Assembly (NCBI GenBank): GCA_033296885.1
Contig: MU863889.1
Coordinates: forward strand, 1-64,000
Origin: Triangularia verruculosa
Taxonomy: Eukaryota > Ascomycota > Sordariomycetes > Sordariales > Podosporaceae
Length of the DNA: 64,000 bases
Direction of reading: 5' to 3'
Shown: positions 22,701 to 34,442 of the stretch, one piece after another
How the letters are laid out: every line of letters starts with the position of its first letter
How positions within the stretch are numbered: position 1 is the first letter of the stretch
Translations under genes and position numbers: made by a program
Notes under the pieces: model-generated
Database searches by the model: none
The model's input: only the letters and a program-made list of their open reading frames with translations
Told to the model about the DNA's origin: nothing

Positions 22701-25700
22701 TGGTGCCTGCCCTGGACGATCTGCTCGGCGACATCAACAAAACGCGGCCGGCGGAGTCCCAGCTCGGCCCGCTCTACCAGTCGACCGTTCTGGTCAACAA
22801 GAAAGGTACGCTGACGGGCACCGTAACCTTTACATCGTCGAGCACCGTTGCGCTCCTATCGGACCAGGCGCCGAAAACCGAGAGCGACTCGCTGCCGGTG
22901 AAGAACCTCACCTTCTCCAAGCTGAAGAGTGCCGTGACGATCCCGATCCTCTACCAGTCGGCAAAGTTTGCCTTTAGCTGGGACTACAACGACATCTCGG
23001 GAGCCGTCTACGAGCTCAACCCAGCCATGGTGGGCAATAAAGGGCAAAGGTACGTTTTGATACCACTACCAAAACCAGGAAAGGGACTGGACACATAGTA
23101 ACTCTTCATCCGCCAGGCACTGGTTTGGCACCAGCTCAAACACGGGGCAGGCCACGGGACCGAGCATGAGGGCCGCCTTGGCCGTTCGTTTAGCAGACGC
23201 GCAGACCGCTACACACACCAAGGCGACGCGCACCGTCCTGCCTGCCGGATCTCACGTCGGTCCAACCGTGGCATCCGTGACGAACCGGCCCGCGCCCGTG
23301 ACGCGAGCCCTCATCGGGGCGCAGCCGCTCACCGTCGAGGGTATTGCGAGTCTCCCGGGCTACTCAGAGGATGCGGTGCACAAGCAGAGCCAGACGATCC
23401 TGCAGAATATGCTGTTCTACCACATGGACGAAAGCGACCGCACCACCTTCCTCACGTACCCGAAGCCAAGAGGCCTGCCCCTCGAGCTGGCCGAGAACCT
23501 GGCCGCGGATCTCAAGACGTGGATCCACGACACTTACGCGCCCGCATACGTGTCGTTCATGCTGTCGCAGGTATCGCCGGGGGACAGCTCGGGTTGGCGG
23601 GTCAACTTTAATGACGCCGAGAAGGACAAGATCTGGTACTGGTGGTCGGGCTCCGTAAGTGTCGCTGCCAGTGTTTTTTGTTCGCTCGCCCCTGGGAATA
23701 TGACGCCGGCTTCGCTAACGGGTGAGCCCATCGCAGGGAAGCAAATGCTTGTCCAAGACAGACCAGTACCAGACGCTGAATGCGCTCACCTCGCGCGCCG
23801 CCATGATGGCGCTGTACGGGAACACCATCAACCCGTACTTGCCCGACGCTGCGAACTGGGCCCAGCAGCTCTTCAACGGCTGGACCGGGAGACACGCGCT
23901 GAACGCGCTGCTGCAACAACCCATCAATGATGCGGTATGTTATCCTCGTTTCCACCTCTCCCTCCAATCTCGGCTAAAGCCGTCCACAGAACGTCAACCT
24001 TTTGAACATGTACTGCAACATCTTGCACGCTCTTGACCCTACGCCTAGCGCCCTGGGCGAGTACGCAGACCGGCTCTTCCAGGCTGTTCTCTCGCACGCA
24101 CAGTCGGTGCAGATGACCTCGACCGCCGTCTTCAACGACGCAACGGGCGAGACGGCGCACCAATGGCTGTACGACGCCATGTACACTCTGATCAAAGCGA
24201 CGCTCGACAACGACGCTCGCCTCGACGGCACGGTGCGCAAGGACCTCCTGAAGGATCTCACCGACCTGCAGACGGAACTGGGCATCGACGCCAGCCAGGA
24301 AAATACAGTCAAGACCCGCCTGATGCTCGCCCAGACCAACATCCTCTTCGCCAACATGGCCAAGTGGATGACCGCTATCGGCACCGGCATCGCTAAGCTG
24401 GGCGGCCTGTACTGCGCCAGCCTGGCCGGCAGGGTCTTCGAACGCGCATCCCAGATGGCCTCCAACCTGAGTCCAAAGACGATTGGGTTGATGAAGGGCT
24501 GTGCCATCCTCGGCTTGGTGAGTTAATCTGCTTCACAGAATCTGCGTAGCGTGATTCAGCTAACAGAGGAAACTTGAAAAACCTACAACAGACCGTACTC
24601 TATGGATACGCAGTCGCAAGTTCCTTCGTCCATTGGGGCCAACTGGACAGCACCGGCCAGGCCCAGGCGATTCTGATCACGGCGAAGATGGTGACGGACG
24701 TGTTCGGCAGGTCATTTTCGACGTGGTCCGAGTACAAGGCCGCGCGAGGCGCCGCGCCGGCGCCAGAGCCAGCTGCCGTGGCTGCCGACGGGGCGGCGCT
24801 CGATCAGGGTATTGAGGCTGAGATGCGTGGCCCGCAAGGGCAGGAGATGGACCTCCTGCTCGACCAGGCCGAGCACGGCAGCCCCCAGCCGAACCTGCCC
24901 GGCCTGGTCGACGACGCGAGCAATGCGGCTATGGCGGAGCGGAAAGTCCAGGACGAGGATCTGAAAGAGGACGTGAACTTCAACGAGGAGATGCCCCCGG
25001 CGGCGCCGGCGGCAGAGAGCCGCGCTGCGGGGGCGTGGCGCCGCTTCAACACGCCCTCCGGCTGGCTGCGCGCCGCGGGCATCGTCCTCAGCGTGGTGCT
25101 TCTCGTCGTCATGACCATCAGCCTGTACCACAATTGGGGCAACTTCACCGACACGGGCAAGACCCTGGGCATTATCCAGGTCATCACGACGGGGCTAGCC
25201 ATTGCCGTCGACATCGCCATTTTTGCGGGCGAGATGTTTTTGATGACGACGGCCCTGTTCCTGACGGCGCTGCCCATAGTGGGCGCCGTGTTGGCCGTCA
25301 TCGGGCTTGTCGCGTGCGTGCTGATGATGGTTCTCGGCGTCACCAAGAAGGAAGACCCGCCGCCGACGCACGTCGAGACCTTCATCAGAAATACGACCAA
25401 GTCAATCATCGCCGCCTGGGATACCATGCCGCAGCCGGCGTTCAGCTACTCGATGCCCACCACGGCGAAGCCGGGCGCGCCGATGCTCTTCAGCGTCTCG
25501 GCGCAGAACGGCTCGGGCGCCGACGTAGTGCGCACGTCGGTCAAGGTGACGGTGCAGGGCGGCTCTGACACGTCCTGTTTGTTTAGCGAGCTCGCCATGA
25601 TGGATAAGCACGTGCTGCCGGGCGGCGTCACAGCTGCGTCAGCGTTGCAACCCGGCGAGGTGGCTGCCGAGGCGGTCGACGCGGGCCCCCCGGCGACAGC

Positions 25701-25956
25701 GCTCTCCGAGTCCATCACGCAGACAATCACTTCCGACTCCATCACCACGTGGGACTCAGTCGTGCGCGGCGTCGCCGACGCAGACACCAATCCGACTGGC
25801 TACCTTAAGCTGTTGGGCACGGGCGGCGTCAAGCAAGGCTTTGTCGTGTCGTTTTGCGGGGTGGTGAACCAGGCTGGCTCCAACGTCGTGCAAATTGTTG
25901 AGACGCTGGTTGATGGGGATACCTGCCGGGCCCTGTTTAGGGTTACGAGACAGTGA
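19769..25956 (+). CDS. Giant Hint-domain membrane protein, 1858 residues
   Basis: Nine exons join in frame: 19769-20089, 20181-21047, 21123-21177, 21269-21529, 21606-23049, 23117-23654, 23737-23934, 23990-24517 and 24592-25956. The start has a good context (CACCATGG). Residues 444-594 form a Hint domain: Cys444 in GNCFVAGT, His512 in GHIFFT, and the closing block SYHANGYQV (His587, Asn589). Hint domains make an N-S acyl shift at the first Cys and cut the chain there. About 440 mostly helical residues precede it; over 800 unrecognised residues follow, then an acidic linker. A hydrophobic block at about 1566-1655 holds three or four helices, followed by a 200-residue C-terminal domain. No homing endonuclease lies in the Hint. 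Function is unknown; self-cleaving release of an N-terminal or C-terminal part is an inference. Confidence 0.82.
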
Positions 25957-27385
25957 TGAACAAAATCTGAGGGGAAGGTTGGATGGCCCAAGATGGGGCG
26001 TACTGCCGCTGATAGGCAGCTAGCTGCTGGTGGGTACGTTAAATTGCAAGTGAAGGAGGAGGAGAGGAGGGTGGGCTGCTAGTGTGATCAGTATCTTAGT
26101 GTTTTGGCCCCCTAAATTGCAATGGGCTTTGCGGGTTCCGATCACCTGGGTCTTCTGCTTCAGTGACTGATATTGTGACAACCGTTGTCGGTATCGGATG
26201 GATGCTCAGTGATGTACTAGTAGATCGAGCTGGAGTGCTGTTACTTTACTGCTGTAGGTCAGCAACGGATCTTCTGTTAACGGCAAACAGTTTTGCCACT
26301 GTTAGAAATGCTGCAGTTTGTGTGACGCTGGACAACAGCAACCGCTTGTTGCAAACTGACCGCCTTCTTGAATGACTGGACAAAAGTGTTTATCGACACA
26401 AAGGTGTCGATTAACGGACCAGACGATTGGGCTGCCTGTTTGTTTCAAGTATTGGCTGTTAAAACGGGTGTTTTAAAGCAGGGTGGTTGCTTGACTGGAA
26501 ATCGCGAAAGCAGGGCCGTCATTTGTATTATAGCAACTTGAATAGAATCGACTGTATTCAAGGCAATTCAAATCAAGTCAAGTCTTACCTCTATACTCTC
26601 AAGTCAAGTCAAATCCAGGCTCGAATTGACTTGACTTGACTTTCAGGTTGTTCGGAACGCTGAGTAGTACGGATAAATGCACACTATGATCCCCAATGGC
26701 GACCTTGGTTGCCATATTCAAACCACTGAAGCGTTGTCGTAGCCTTAACCTAACAGGCAGACAACTACGGAACCCAATCGAGGGCCGTTGCCTGTGAAGG
26801 GGGGGGGACGTCCATTCTGGGCGAAGAGGGTACAGTTAACCCTGAACGGAACGCACTTAAAGAAGCGGCATGATGCTTAAAAGGACATACCCAACGCACA
26901 ATACTAGTACTATAGCGGCCTAACATCAGGGGGGAAAATACCTAGGTAGGTTGTATGGCATCAAGCAGATGTGGGTTAACTTGGAATGGGGGCCACTAGC
27001 TATAATTACTCCTGAGCTTCTGAATACTTTGTCCGGCAAGTGGTGATTTTCCCTTGGCTCGCTTATATCGCTAGGACCGTCGGAAGCCTTCTCGGACTGG
27101 TGCGGTTCACGACCAAGCCCACGGGAGCTCATGTCGACCGGGAAGTTGGGTCCGCTTTGCCAAAAGCGGTAATGAGCTGCGCGTATGTTGCATCCTGACA
27201 TGATATGCAAGCCACTGGCCGTCAATTTCGGAGTCCTAGGTACACACTTTGTCGTTCACTGATTGAGAACATCTCGCCCCTGAAAAGTATATCAACTCTT
27301 GACCTGATCGCTGCGACATCAGGATGTCATTGCAACCGAGAATCGGCTCAGATCGCAGTCCTCGACATTACACCCTAGCCTGACC
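25957..27385. other. Intergenic stretch with CAAGT repeats
   Basis: No gene recognised in 1.4 kb. It holds an inverted repeat of TCAAGTCAAGT words (26573-26640), a CGACACAAAGGTGTCG hairpin at about 26395, a near-palindrome GTTAAAACGGGTGTTTTAAA at about 26458, and an ACCTAGGTAGGT word at 26941. The last 150 bases should contain the GH43 promoter. Confidence 0.55.
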
Positions 27386-28717
27386 ATGAAATTCTCGGCG
27401 CCGTTACTCACTGCCGCCCTGGCCAGCGTGGCGAGGGCCGACAACCCTATTATTCAGACCATATACTCGACCGACCCGGCGCCGCTTGTGCACAATGGAC
27501 GCGTGTACCTCTACACTGGCCATGATGAGCCCGGGTCGACCACCTTTGTCATGAAGGATTGGCGCGTCTTCTCTTCGGTCGATATGGTCAACTGGCAGGA
27601 CCACGGCTCGCCTATGAGCCTGGCGACCTTTAGCTGGGCCGACGCTAACGCGTGGGCGGGACAGACGATCCAGCGTAATGGCAAGTTTTACTGGTACGCT
27701 TCGATGCGCCGCCGAAACGGTGCCATGGCCGTCGGCGTGGGCGTCAGCGACAGCCCTACAGGGCCCTTCCGTGACGCGATCGGCAGGCCGCTGGTCGAGA
27801 ACTGGGGGATCGACCCGACCGTGTGGATTGATGATGACGGCCAGGCCTACATGTACTGGGGAAATCCGGGGCTGTGGTACGTCAAACTGAACCCGGATAT
27901 GGTGTCATACAGCGGCGGCATCAATACGGTGACGTTGACAACGGCTGGCTTCGGCACCCGCTCCGGCAACCCCGAGCGGCCGACCACGTATGAGGAAGGG
28001 TCCTGGCTCTACAAGCGGACGGGCAAATACTACATGGTGTTCGCCGCCAGCTGCTGCTCCGAGCACATTGGCTACTCGACCGGGCCCGGCCCGACCGGCC
28101 CCTGGACATACGGCGGTGTCGTGATGCCCACCCAGGGCAGCAGCTTCACCAACCACCCGGGCGTGATCGACTACCAGGGCTCGTCCTACTTCTTTTACCA
28201 CAACGGCGCGCTGCCCGGCGGCGGTGGCTACACCCGCTCCGTCTGTGTCGAGCGCTTCACGTACGGCGCCAACGGCTCCATCCCCATCATCAACATGTCC
28301 AAGGACGGCGCCCCCCAGGTCGGCAGCCTTAACCCCTACGTGCGCCAGGAGGCCGAGACCATTGCATGGGAATCGGGCGTGCAGACAGAGCCGTGCAGCG
28401 AGGGCGGCATGAATGTGTTGTCCATCAATAACGGAGATTACATCAAGGTGAAGGGCGTCGCGTTTGGTAGCGGCGCCAAGTCCTTCACTGCGCGCGTCTC
28501 GTCGGCCACTTCGGGCGGCAAGATCGAGATGCGCCTAGACAGCACCGGCGGCACGCTGGTCGGGACCTGCAATGTGCCTGGCACTGGCGGTTGGCAGACA
28601 TGGACGAACGTTAACTGCGCTGTTGGCGGCGCCACAGGCACCAGGGATCTCTTCTTTCGCTTTACTGGGGGCGGGGGCGAGCTGTTCCGGTTTAACTGGT
28701 GGCAGTTTAGCCAGTAA
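27386..28717 (+). CDS. Secreted GH43 arabinofuranosidase/xylosidase with CBM6
   Basis: One exon of 443 residues. A signal peptide (about residues 1-18) precedes a five-bladed propeller GH43 domain. The three catalytic acids are visible: Asp30 in STDPAPL (general base), Asp143 in GIDPTVW and Glu204 in YEEGSWLYK (general acid). From about residue 315, starting at RQEAE and ending FRFNWWQFSQ, lies a CBM6 carbohydrate-binding module. This layout is typical of enzymes that remove arabinose from arabinoxylan or cleave xylo-oligosaccharides during plant cell-wall breakdown outside the cell. Exact substrate cannot be set by eye. The gene is intronless and GC-rich in third positions, like a well-expressed fungal hydrolase. 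Confidence 0.92.
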   Translation: MKFSAPLLTAALASVARADNPIIQTIYSTDPAPLVHNGRVYLYTGHDEPGSTTFVMKDWRVFSSVDMVNWQDHGSPMSLATFSWADANAWAGQTIQRNGKFYWYASMRRRNGAMAVGVGVSDSPTGPFRDAIGRPLVENWGIDPTVWIDDDGQAYMYWGNPGLWYVKLNPDMVSYSGGINTVTLTTAGFGTRSGNPERPTTYEEGSWLYKRTGKYYMVFAASCCSEHIGYSTGPGPTGPWTYGGVVMPTQGSSFTNHPGVIDYQGSSYFFYHNGALPGGGGYTRSVCVERFTYGANGSIPIINMSKDGAPQVGSLNPYVRQEAETIAWESGVQTEPCSEGGMNVLSINNGDYIKVKGVAFGSGAKSFTARVSSATSGGKIEMRLDSTGGTLVGTCNVPGTGGWQTWTNVNCAVGGATGTRDLFFRFTGGGGELFRFNWWQFSQ

Positions 28718-29225
28718 GCAAGCTATCAATTGTACTGCTATCGATCGTGCTTTCAAGGTTCCTTAACTGCCGTGTCTTCGTCCCTCCGAGGAAGGGTTGC
28801 AAAAACAGTGTTCGTGGATGAGCAATAATCTCGACTGCTCTGCCTTATCTCGATGGGGATATGGCGTGTTCTTCCTGTGCCCAGTCCTGTGCGTTGGAAT
28901 TGCCCACCAAAATGATTCAAAACAAGGTTGATGTGTGCTAGAAGAGGAGTCATAGAACTCAAGGAAAACCCGATTGATAGGTAGATTAGCTTTTAGAATC
29001 ACTGTTACATATACAGGGGACAGTCAGTAGATCCGGACACTGTGCGCTGCACACTGTATCTTTCCATGAGCCCAGTGGGGCCAAGGCCAACTGTTGGCCC
29101 ATCATGGCCGCCAACACAAAGAGCGCCTACAAACAGGCAGGATTATTTCTTCGCCATTTGCAAATGCTCCCTTGGTTCTCATATTTGTCTTGCCCCAAGT
29201 TCTCGCCAGCATTATATGCCATGCC
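28718..29225. other. Intergenic stretch upstream of the HET gene
   Basis: Small frames on both strands have no support. The HET frame is open upstream to 29094, so a longer N-terminus is possible, but the extra 44 residues look non-conserved. Confidence 0.55.
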
Positions 29226-31553
29226 ATGGATGGCGTAAGTCCCTCCACCTTCGAAAACCCTCACAGATGCGATCACTGTGCGGGTGTCCATCTTGAGCTG
29301 AGCACTATACAACCGACCCTGTTATGCTATTGGTGCCACTACAGAGGCCCTCTAGAGGTCAGCGAAAACGGGGAACCTCGCTGTGTTGCGTGCAAGGTCC
29401 GATTTGAAGTCGCCAATGGTACTGATTATGAATATTCCGCAAAGTTGCCCTACACATTCACACAAGTTGCCGAGGCCGCTAAAGATGGCTGTGAGCTGTA
29501 TCGTTGGATCCACCGCTTGACATCACCAGATGGAGAGGTCGACTTTCATCCTGCACCATTTTGGTATCAGACCAAGGACCGGGATGAAAACAGGGATTGG
29601 GATGGGAGAAACATCTTGAAAGATGACGAGGGAAAGTATAGGATTGAGCTTCGTGGGCAAAACAAAAGCGCACCTGAAGGTCTCACTTTGAAGATGGAGG
29701 TCCACGACAAGACTACAGGCACAATCCTGATTCCCTCATCCCACATGCGAGAACTCGATGTTTGGGCCGCTGAGGACGACCCAGCGTCCAAATACACCTC
29801 GCTTCGACCCTACGTTCAGGATGTGATGTCAGAAAAGTCGATGAACTTTGCAAGGAGCTGCTTTCAGACCTGCATGGAAAGCCACCCCTGGTGTCGAACT
29901 GACCAAGTCATCCACCTCACCGTGGATAGGGTAGCAGAAACAGTGTTGGAGAGGGAAGAGGTCGCATGCACCGATATTCCCACCCGCCTTATCGACCTCG
30001 GCACACCGGCTCACCCTCACCTCAAGCTCGTCGAGCCCCACGCCGACGGGCAACAGCATCTCCTCAAACAAATCTCCCAATCCGGCTTCATGGCCCTCTC
30101 TTACTGCTGGGGAGGCGACCAAAAAGCCAAACTCACCACCTCCAACCACACCTCCTATACCCGCTCCATCCCCCTCCCCAGTCTCGACCGAACCCTCCAA
30201 GACGCCATCCATGTCGCCCGCGCCATCGGCTTCCAACACCTCTGGATCGACTCCCTTTGCATCCTCCAAGACGACGACCTCGACAACCACCGCATCACCA
30301 ACCCCGACAAAGCCTACGAAATCACTCGCATGGCCTCCTACTACGGCCGCGCAACCCTCACCCTCCTCGCCGCCTCCTCCCCGAGCGCCTCCACCGGTTT
30401 CCTCTCCCCCCGGCCCCCAGCCCCCTTATCCATCGGCCCCATCCTCCTCCCTTTACGTTCCCCTCAAACCAACACACCCCTAGGCAACCTCCTCCTCGCC
30501 GAAGAACTTCCCTTCCCGCCCCCCGAACCAATCACAACCCGAGGCTGGACCCTCCAGGAATCCCTCCTCTCCCGCCGCATCCTCATTTTCTCCACCCGCC
30601 AGCTCTACTACTCCTGCGTCAACTCCTTCGCCGGCTGCGGCGGCACCCACCCCTCCCTCACCCCCCGCGTCATCCCCGGCCGCAGCTCCCTCGTAGACGG
30701 CATCTACCCCGTCGGCTCGCTCTCCGACTCCAGCACCATCCTCCAATGGCAGGTCGTCGTGACAGAGTACACCAAGCGCCACCTCGGTTCGCCCTCCGAC
30801 AAACTCTGGGCCGTCAGCGCGCTCGCCTCCCAAATCGTCAAAGTCGCCCGTCACCGAGGCGAGAAATTGGTGTACGTAGCCGGCCTGATGGTCGATCCAG
30901 ACGACAGCAGCACCTGGCTCACCCAGCTCACCTGGAAGCCCGCCCGCCCTGCCAACCAGCCGAGACCAAGAGGACGGTACCGCGCCCCGAGCTGGTCCTG
31001 GGCCTGTCTAGACAGCGAGGTGGAAAGCGGATGGGGCGGGCAGAAGGAACACGCCGCCGTTGTCGAGGAGTACCACGTCGAACTCGCCGTCCCGGGGGCA
31101 GAATACGGCGCGATCAAACCCGGCGCGTGGATCCGTTTGACAGCTTCTGTGATGCCTATAACCGACGCGCTGCAGTACGGGTTTGTAATCTGGCATCCGA
31201 CTAGTCTCTGGCTGAAGTCCGGGGCGCTGGTTGAGTATGAAGGGGAGTGGACTGGCAAGGGGAGCGGGCCGATCTGGCTGTTGAGATTCACCGAGGATTC
31301 CCCCGAGGACAAGGAGGTGATTCTGACGGCGATGAGGGAGAAGGAAGAGGCTGGGGGGATGCTATTGCTGGCGTTGATCACCAGCGCGAGCGGGATTTTG
31401 TTGGAGAGGGGGGCGGGGGATGACTGGCGGCAGTGCCGGCGTCGGGGCAGCTTTGAGATCTTGAGGACGGATTATTCTGCTGAAAAAACCAAAGCTGGCC
31501 GCTCCCCGGGGTTTGAGAGCATTGCGCCGAGGGAAACACTGAAGATTATATGA
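29226..31553 (+). CDS. HET-domain (heterokaryon incompatibility) protein
   Basis: A single exon of 775 residues from the ATG at 29226; the frame is open from 29094 (819 residues). The N-terminus carries three Cys-x2-Cys pairs (CDHC, CYWC, CVAC) that could bind zinc. The HET domain follows, with the usual landmarks in order: FMALSYCWGG, then LDRTLQDAI and GFQHLWIDSLCILQDD, then YEITRMASYYGRATLTLLAA, and downstream TTRGWTLQESLLSRRIL. HET proteins trigger or regulate cell death on fusion with an incompatible partner. No partner domain (NACHT, STAND, lectin) is joined, so this is the common HET-only type. The codons of the middle part are extremely C-rich, which produces long shadow frames. It is the only classic allorecognition gene in the window. 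Confidence 0.9.
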   Translation: MDGVSPSTFENPHRCDHCAGVHLELSTIQPTLLCYWCHYRGPLEVSENGEPRCVACKVRFEVANGTDYEYSAKLPYTFTQVAEAAKDGCELYRWIHRLTSPDGEVDFHPAPFWYQTKDRDENRDWDGRNILKDDEGKYRIELRGQNKSAPEGLTLKMEVHDKTTGTILIPSSHMRELDVWAAEDDPASKYTSLRPYVQDVMSEKSMNFARSCFQTCMESHPWCRTDQVIHLTVDRVAETVLEREEVACTDIPTRLIDLGTPAHPHLKLVEPHADGQQHLLKQISQSGFMALSYCWGGDQKAKLTTSNHTSYTRSIPLPSLDRTLQDAIHVARAIGFQHLWIDSLCILQDDDLDNHRITNPDKAYEITRMASYYGRATLTLLAASSPSASTGFLSPRPPAPLSIGPILLPLRSPQTNTPLGNLLLAEELPFPPPEPITTRGWTLQESLLSRRILIFSTRQLYYSCVNSFAGCGGTHPSLTPRVIPGRSSLVDGIYPVGSLSDSSTILQWQVVVTEYTKRHLGSPSDKLWAVSALASQIVKVARHRGEKLVYVAGLMVDPDDSSTWLTQLTWKPARPANQPRPRGRYRAPSWSWACLDSEVESGWGGQKEHAAVVEEYHVELAVPGAEYGAIKPGAWIRLTASVMPITDALQYGFVIWHPTSLWLKSGALVEYEGEWTGKGSGPIWLLRFTEDSPEDKEVILTAMREKEEAGGMLLLALITSASGILLERGAGDDWRQCRRRGSFEILRTDYSAEKTKAGRSPGFESIAPRETLKII

Positions 31554-31854
31554 GCTGGAAAGAAGTCCAGAGGTAGACTTAGACTGGCTTAAGAGTAGAA
31601 TGAGTTCTAGGGTGGAAGACGGTGTTAAGATACCCACAAATGTTTGAGTTACAGATTTACGAGGCAATAGAATAGCACATTACATAGAACGAAGACCCTC
31701 AAGGGCATCAGGAGACCGCAGAAATTAAATGCAATTTGGGTTAAACAATCCCAACTGGCAGTTAATATGTTCGGTCGCATCTACCTGACCATGTTCAATT
31801 CTGCATTCGTAACGCCGTGCCATGCCATTATCAAAAGACTTCCTCCAACTGCAC
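31554..31854. other. Convergent 3' region
   Basis: Lies between the 3' ends of the HET gene and the minus-strand PRP17 gene. Nothing recognised. Confidence 0.6.
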
Positions 31855-33548
31855 TTAATCCCAGAGTCTAATCTCACCCTTGGCACCCGCAGTAAACACC
31901 TTGCTAGTCTCCTGCTCAGACCAGGCAACACAATTGACAGCCCCTCCAGCGCTATCAGCCGTCAACTTGTTGTACAGCTTGCAAGTCTTGAAATCCCAGA
32001 AACACACACTGCCACCGGTGTCACCAGACACGACAAACTGGCCATCAGGACTGCACGTAATACCAATCCCACTGCCCGCCGTGTTGTGTCCCTTCCACGC
32101 CTTCTTCCGGTTTTGGCGGAACTTGTCTGAGCCAGACGAGTAGGCAACGATGGAGTTGTCGCTGCACTGGTACAGCACGTACTTGCCGCTTGGGTGCTGG
32201 GCTGACTTGGTGAGGGCAAACATGTCGGGTTCACTGAGGCGATGTTAGTTACTAAGCAGGTCACAAGGAAATAAAGGGAGGTAACATACCTGATGGTCTT
32301 GATCTCCACCGGAATACCATACTCCCAAACCCTCAGCGACCTATCATCCGACGTCGACATGAATCTCCTACTCTCGTCGATGAACTCGAGCGTGTTGATC
32401 GCCCCCAAGTGATGGTCATACTCCTGCACCGTCTCATTCCCAGCTCTCGAATCGTACTGCACGATCCGATTATCCGACAACCCCGCCAGAAACTCATGCC
32501 CATTCTCCGCTCCCGGGTTGAACTTGATAACATGCGGCGTCTTGCCCACATTAAACCTCTGAACACACTGCCCAGTCTCGGTATCCCACAACCTCACCTT
32601 CCTATCAAACCCACCACTCAAAAACTTCCTCCCCCCACCCTGCCTGCAGAAATCCAGATCCGTCACCGCCTTATTATGCCCCTTATAACTCCTCAGCACC
32701 TCCCGATTCCTATACACATCCCAAATCTTCACCAGCCCATCCGCTCCCCCCGACAACCCCAAATGCGACGACCCCGGAAACAGCTTCAGCGCCGTAATCG
32801 CACTCGCGCTCCCCGCCTTCCCATGCGGCCTCCAAATATGCACCACCTTCTTCGGTATAAAATTCGTCACCGACCCAACCTCCTTCGTCAGACTGATGTC
32901 CAAATCCTGCGGCACATGCAAATACCCCCTCCCCAAATAATCAAACTCCTCCGTCCCCTCAAACACCGTCGTCTCCTCCCCTTGCCTCTCCACCTCCTCC
33001 CTCCTCTGCAAATTGACCTCGGGCGCCTTGATCACCGTCCCGCTCTCAATCACCTCCTCGCCATCATCAGTAACATACTCCTCATCCGACGCCAGCTCCC
33101 TCTCCTCCTCCAGCTCGACCTGCTCCCACCTCGTGCTCCTGTACTTCGCCCACGGCCCCACATACGCCCCATCCCCATCCGCCACCGTCGCGGACCCCTT
33201 CCCTTCTCTCGTGTGTCTGACTTGCCTCGCCAGCTCCTTCTGTTGCTTGTTCGTCATGAATTCTCGCTCGGGCCCGCCGTCCCTTTCGACAGCGCGGTGC
33301 TTGGCGCGGAAGGTGTGTTCGGAAATAAACGTCTCCTCCGCCCTGCCGGTGAGCACGTTTTTCCTCTTGTCGCCCGTGGACGGCTCATCGCTGCCTCTGA
33401 AGGGGTTCGCGGGACCGAGTGATGGACGCACAAGGTCGGAAGCTGAGTAGGGGACGACGGCGTGGGCGGATTCGGCGGCGGTGTGGTTTCGCAGGATCAG
33501 CGCATCGCGGACGGGGAGGTCGGGTGGGTATTCGTTGAAGTCGGCCAT
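31855..33548 (-). CDS. PRP17: Pre-mRNA splicing factor PRP17/CDC40, WD40 protein
   Basis: Two exons, 33548-32290 and 32233-31855, split in phase 2 by an intron GTATGT...CAG with branch TAACTAAC, give 545 residues. The N-terminal 250 residues hold the low-complexity region typical of the family (FLTG-like VLTGRAEETFISEHTF, then GPWAKY and FDYLGRGYLHVP). Seven WD40 repeats follow, with GLVKIWDVY, KVRLWDTETG, SLRVWEYG and the terminal GEIRLWD. PRP17/CDC40 acts in the spliceosome at the second step of splicing. The ATG at 33548 (MADFNEYPPDLP) was chosen over an in-frame upstream ATG at 33608 because the extra 20 residues look like leader sequence. Confidence 0.93.
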
Positions 33549-34442
33549 TGCGAGAGCAGTAGGAGGTGATTTGTCGCGATTGATGGGTAAACAGCTCAAG
33601 AAGATCAACCTCGCTGTGGTACCGACAAAAGAATCGGCGAAATGCGGGAAAGATCAGGCGCGGTGATATTGAGGACGGTCGGAAATCGATTTGTTGAACA
33701 TGGAATCAAGCAGCCAGTTGCGTTGCGCTGCAGCCAAACGCGATAAGATAAATCTCTAGCAGGGGTGTCATGGTGGCGCCCAGAGTGGTCCATGCGCAAG
33801 CCTCCAACACGGAAGCACAGACCACATCGACCGGCAGCCAGGTCCGTTGATTCAAGACATGGATTGACAAGGCCGGACTTGGAAGAGACACAAGAACAGG
33901 CATGAACAAGAGAGGTCTAGTGTATTAATAGAAACCCCGTAGCATGTCTGTGTACAGAGAGGTATCCCTACCAAAACAAGAACTCCAGCACCAGACCAAA
34001 CAAGCAGTTTGCAGGAGAACTCGTCATGACCTTGACGCCATTCCATAACCCACCCCTTCATGATAACCGAGAGAAAAAACCCCGCTGCATCATGCTTCCG
34101 TGACCTGCCACCGATTCAGAAAAGAGAGCTGGTCAGGCGCACACGTCTATAAGCTCCGCCTACTAATATCCAGATTTTCGTCCACAGCAAGGTATCGTAT
34201 CCATGTCCATGTGCAAATGTTTATCGTTTCCTCCACCATCTGCCACCGTTCGTTCGTATTATTCATGTCGCCATGCTTCCATTATCAACGCATAAAATTG
34301 CTCGCCTCGTGCCTGGTCATGATAAGGGTTCGTAACCCACACCCCTCTCTCGACCGCAGCCTGATTGTCATTGTCCCCCACTTCCGTCATCATTCGTGTG
34401 TTGGTACGGTTGGGCAGCAGATGGGTGCCACAGGTGAGCCAC
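33549..34442. other. Intergenic stretch between PRP17 and ERV14
   Basis: Holds the PRP17 promoter region and the 3' untranslated region of the minus-strand ERV14 gene. No additional gene is supported. Confidence 0.6.

Noticed and set aside
29966..31204. 412-codon plus frame inside the HET gene
   Set aside because: It is a shadow of the C-rich HET coding frame; the product is almost only Pro, Arg, His and Leu.
32409..33422. 337-codon plus frame opposite PRP17
   Set aside because: Antisense shadow of a conserved WD40 gene, with Arg/Pro/Leu-biased composition.
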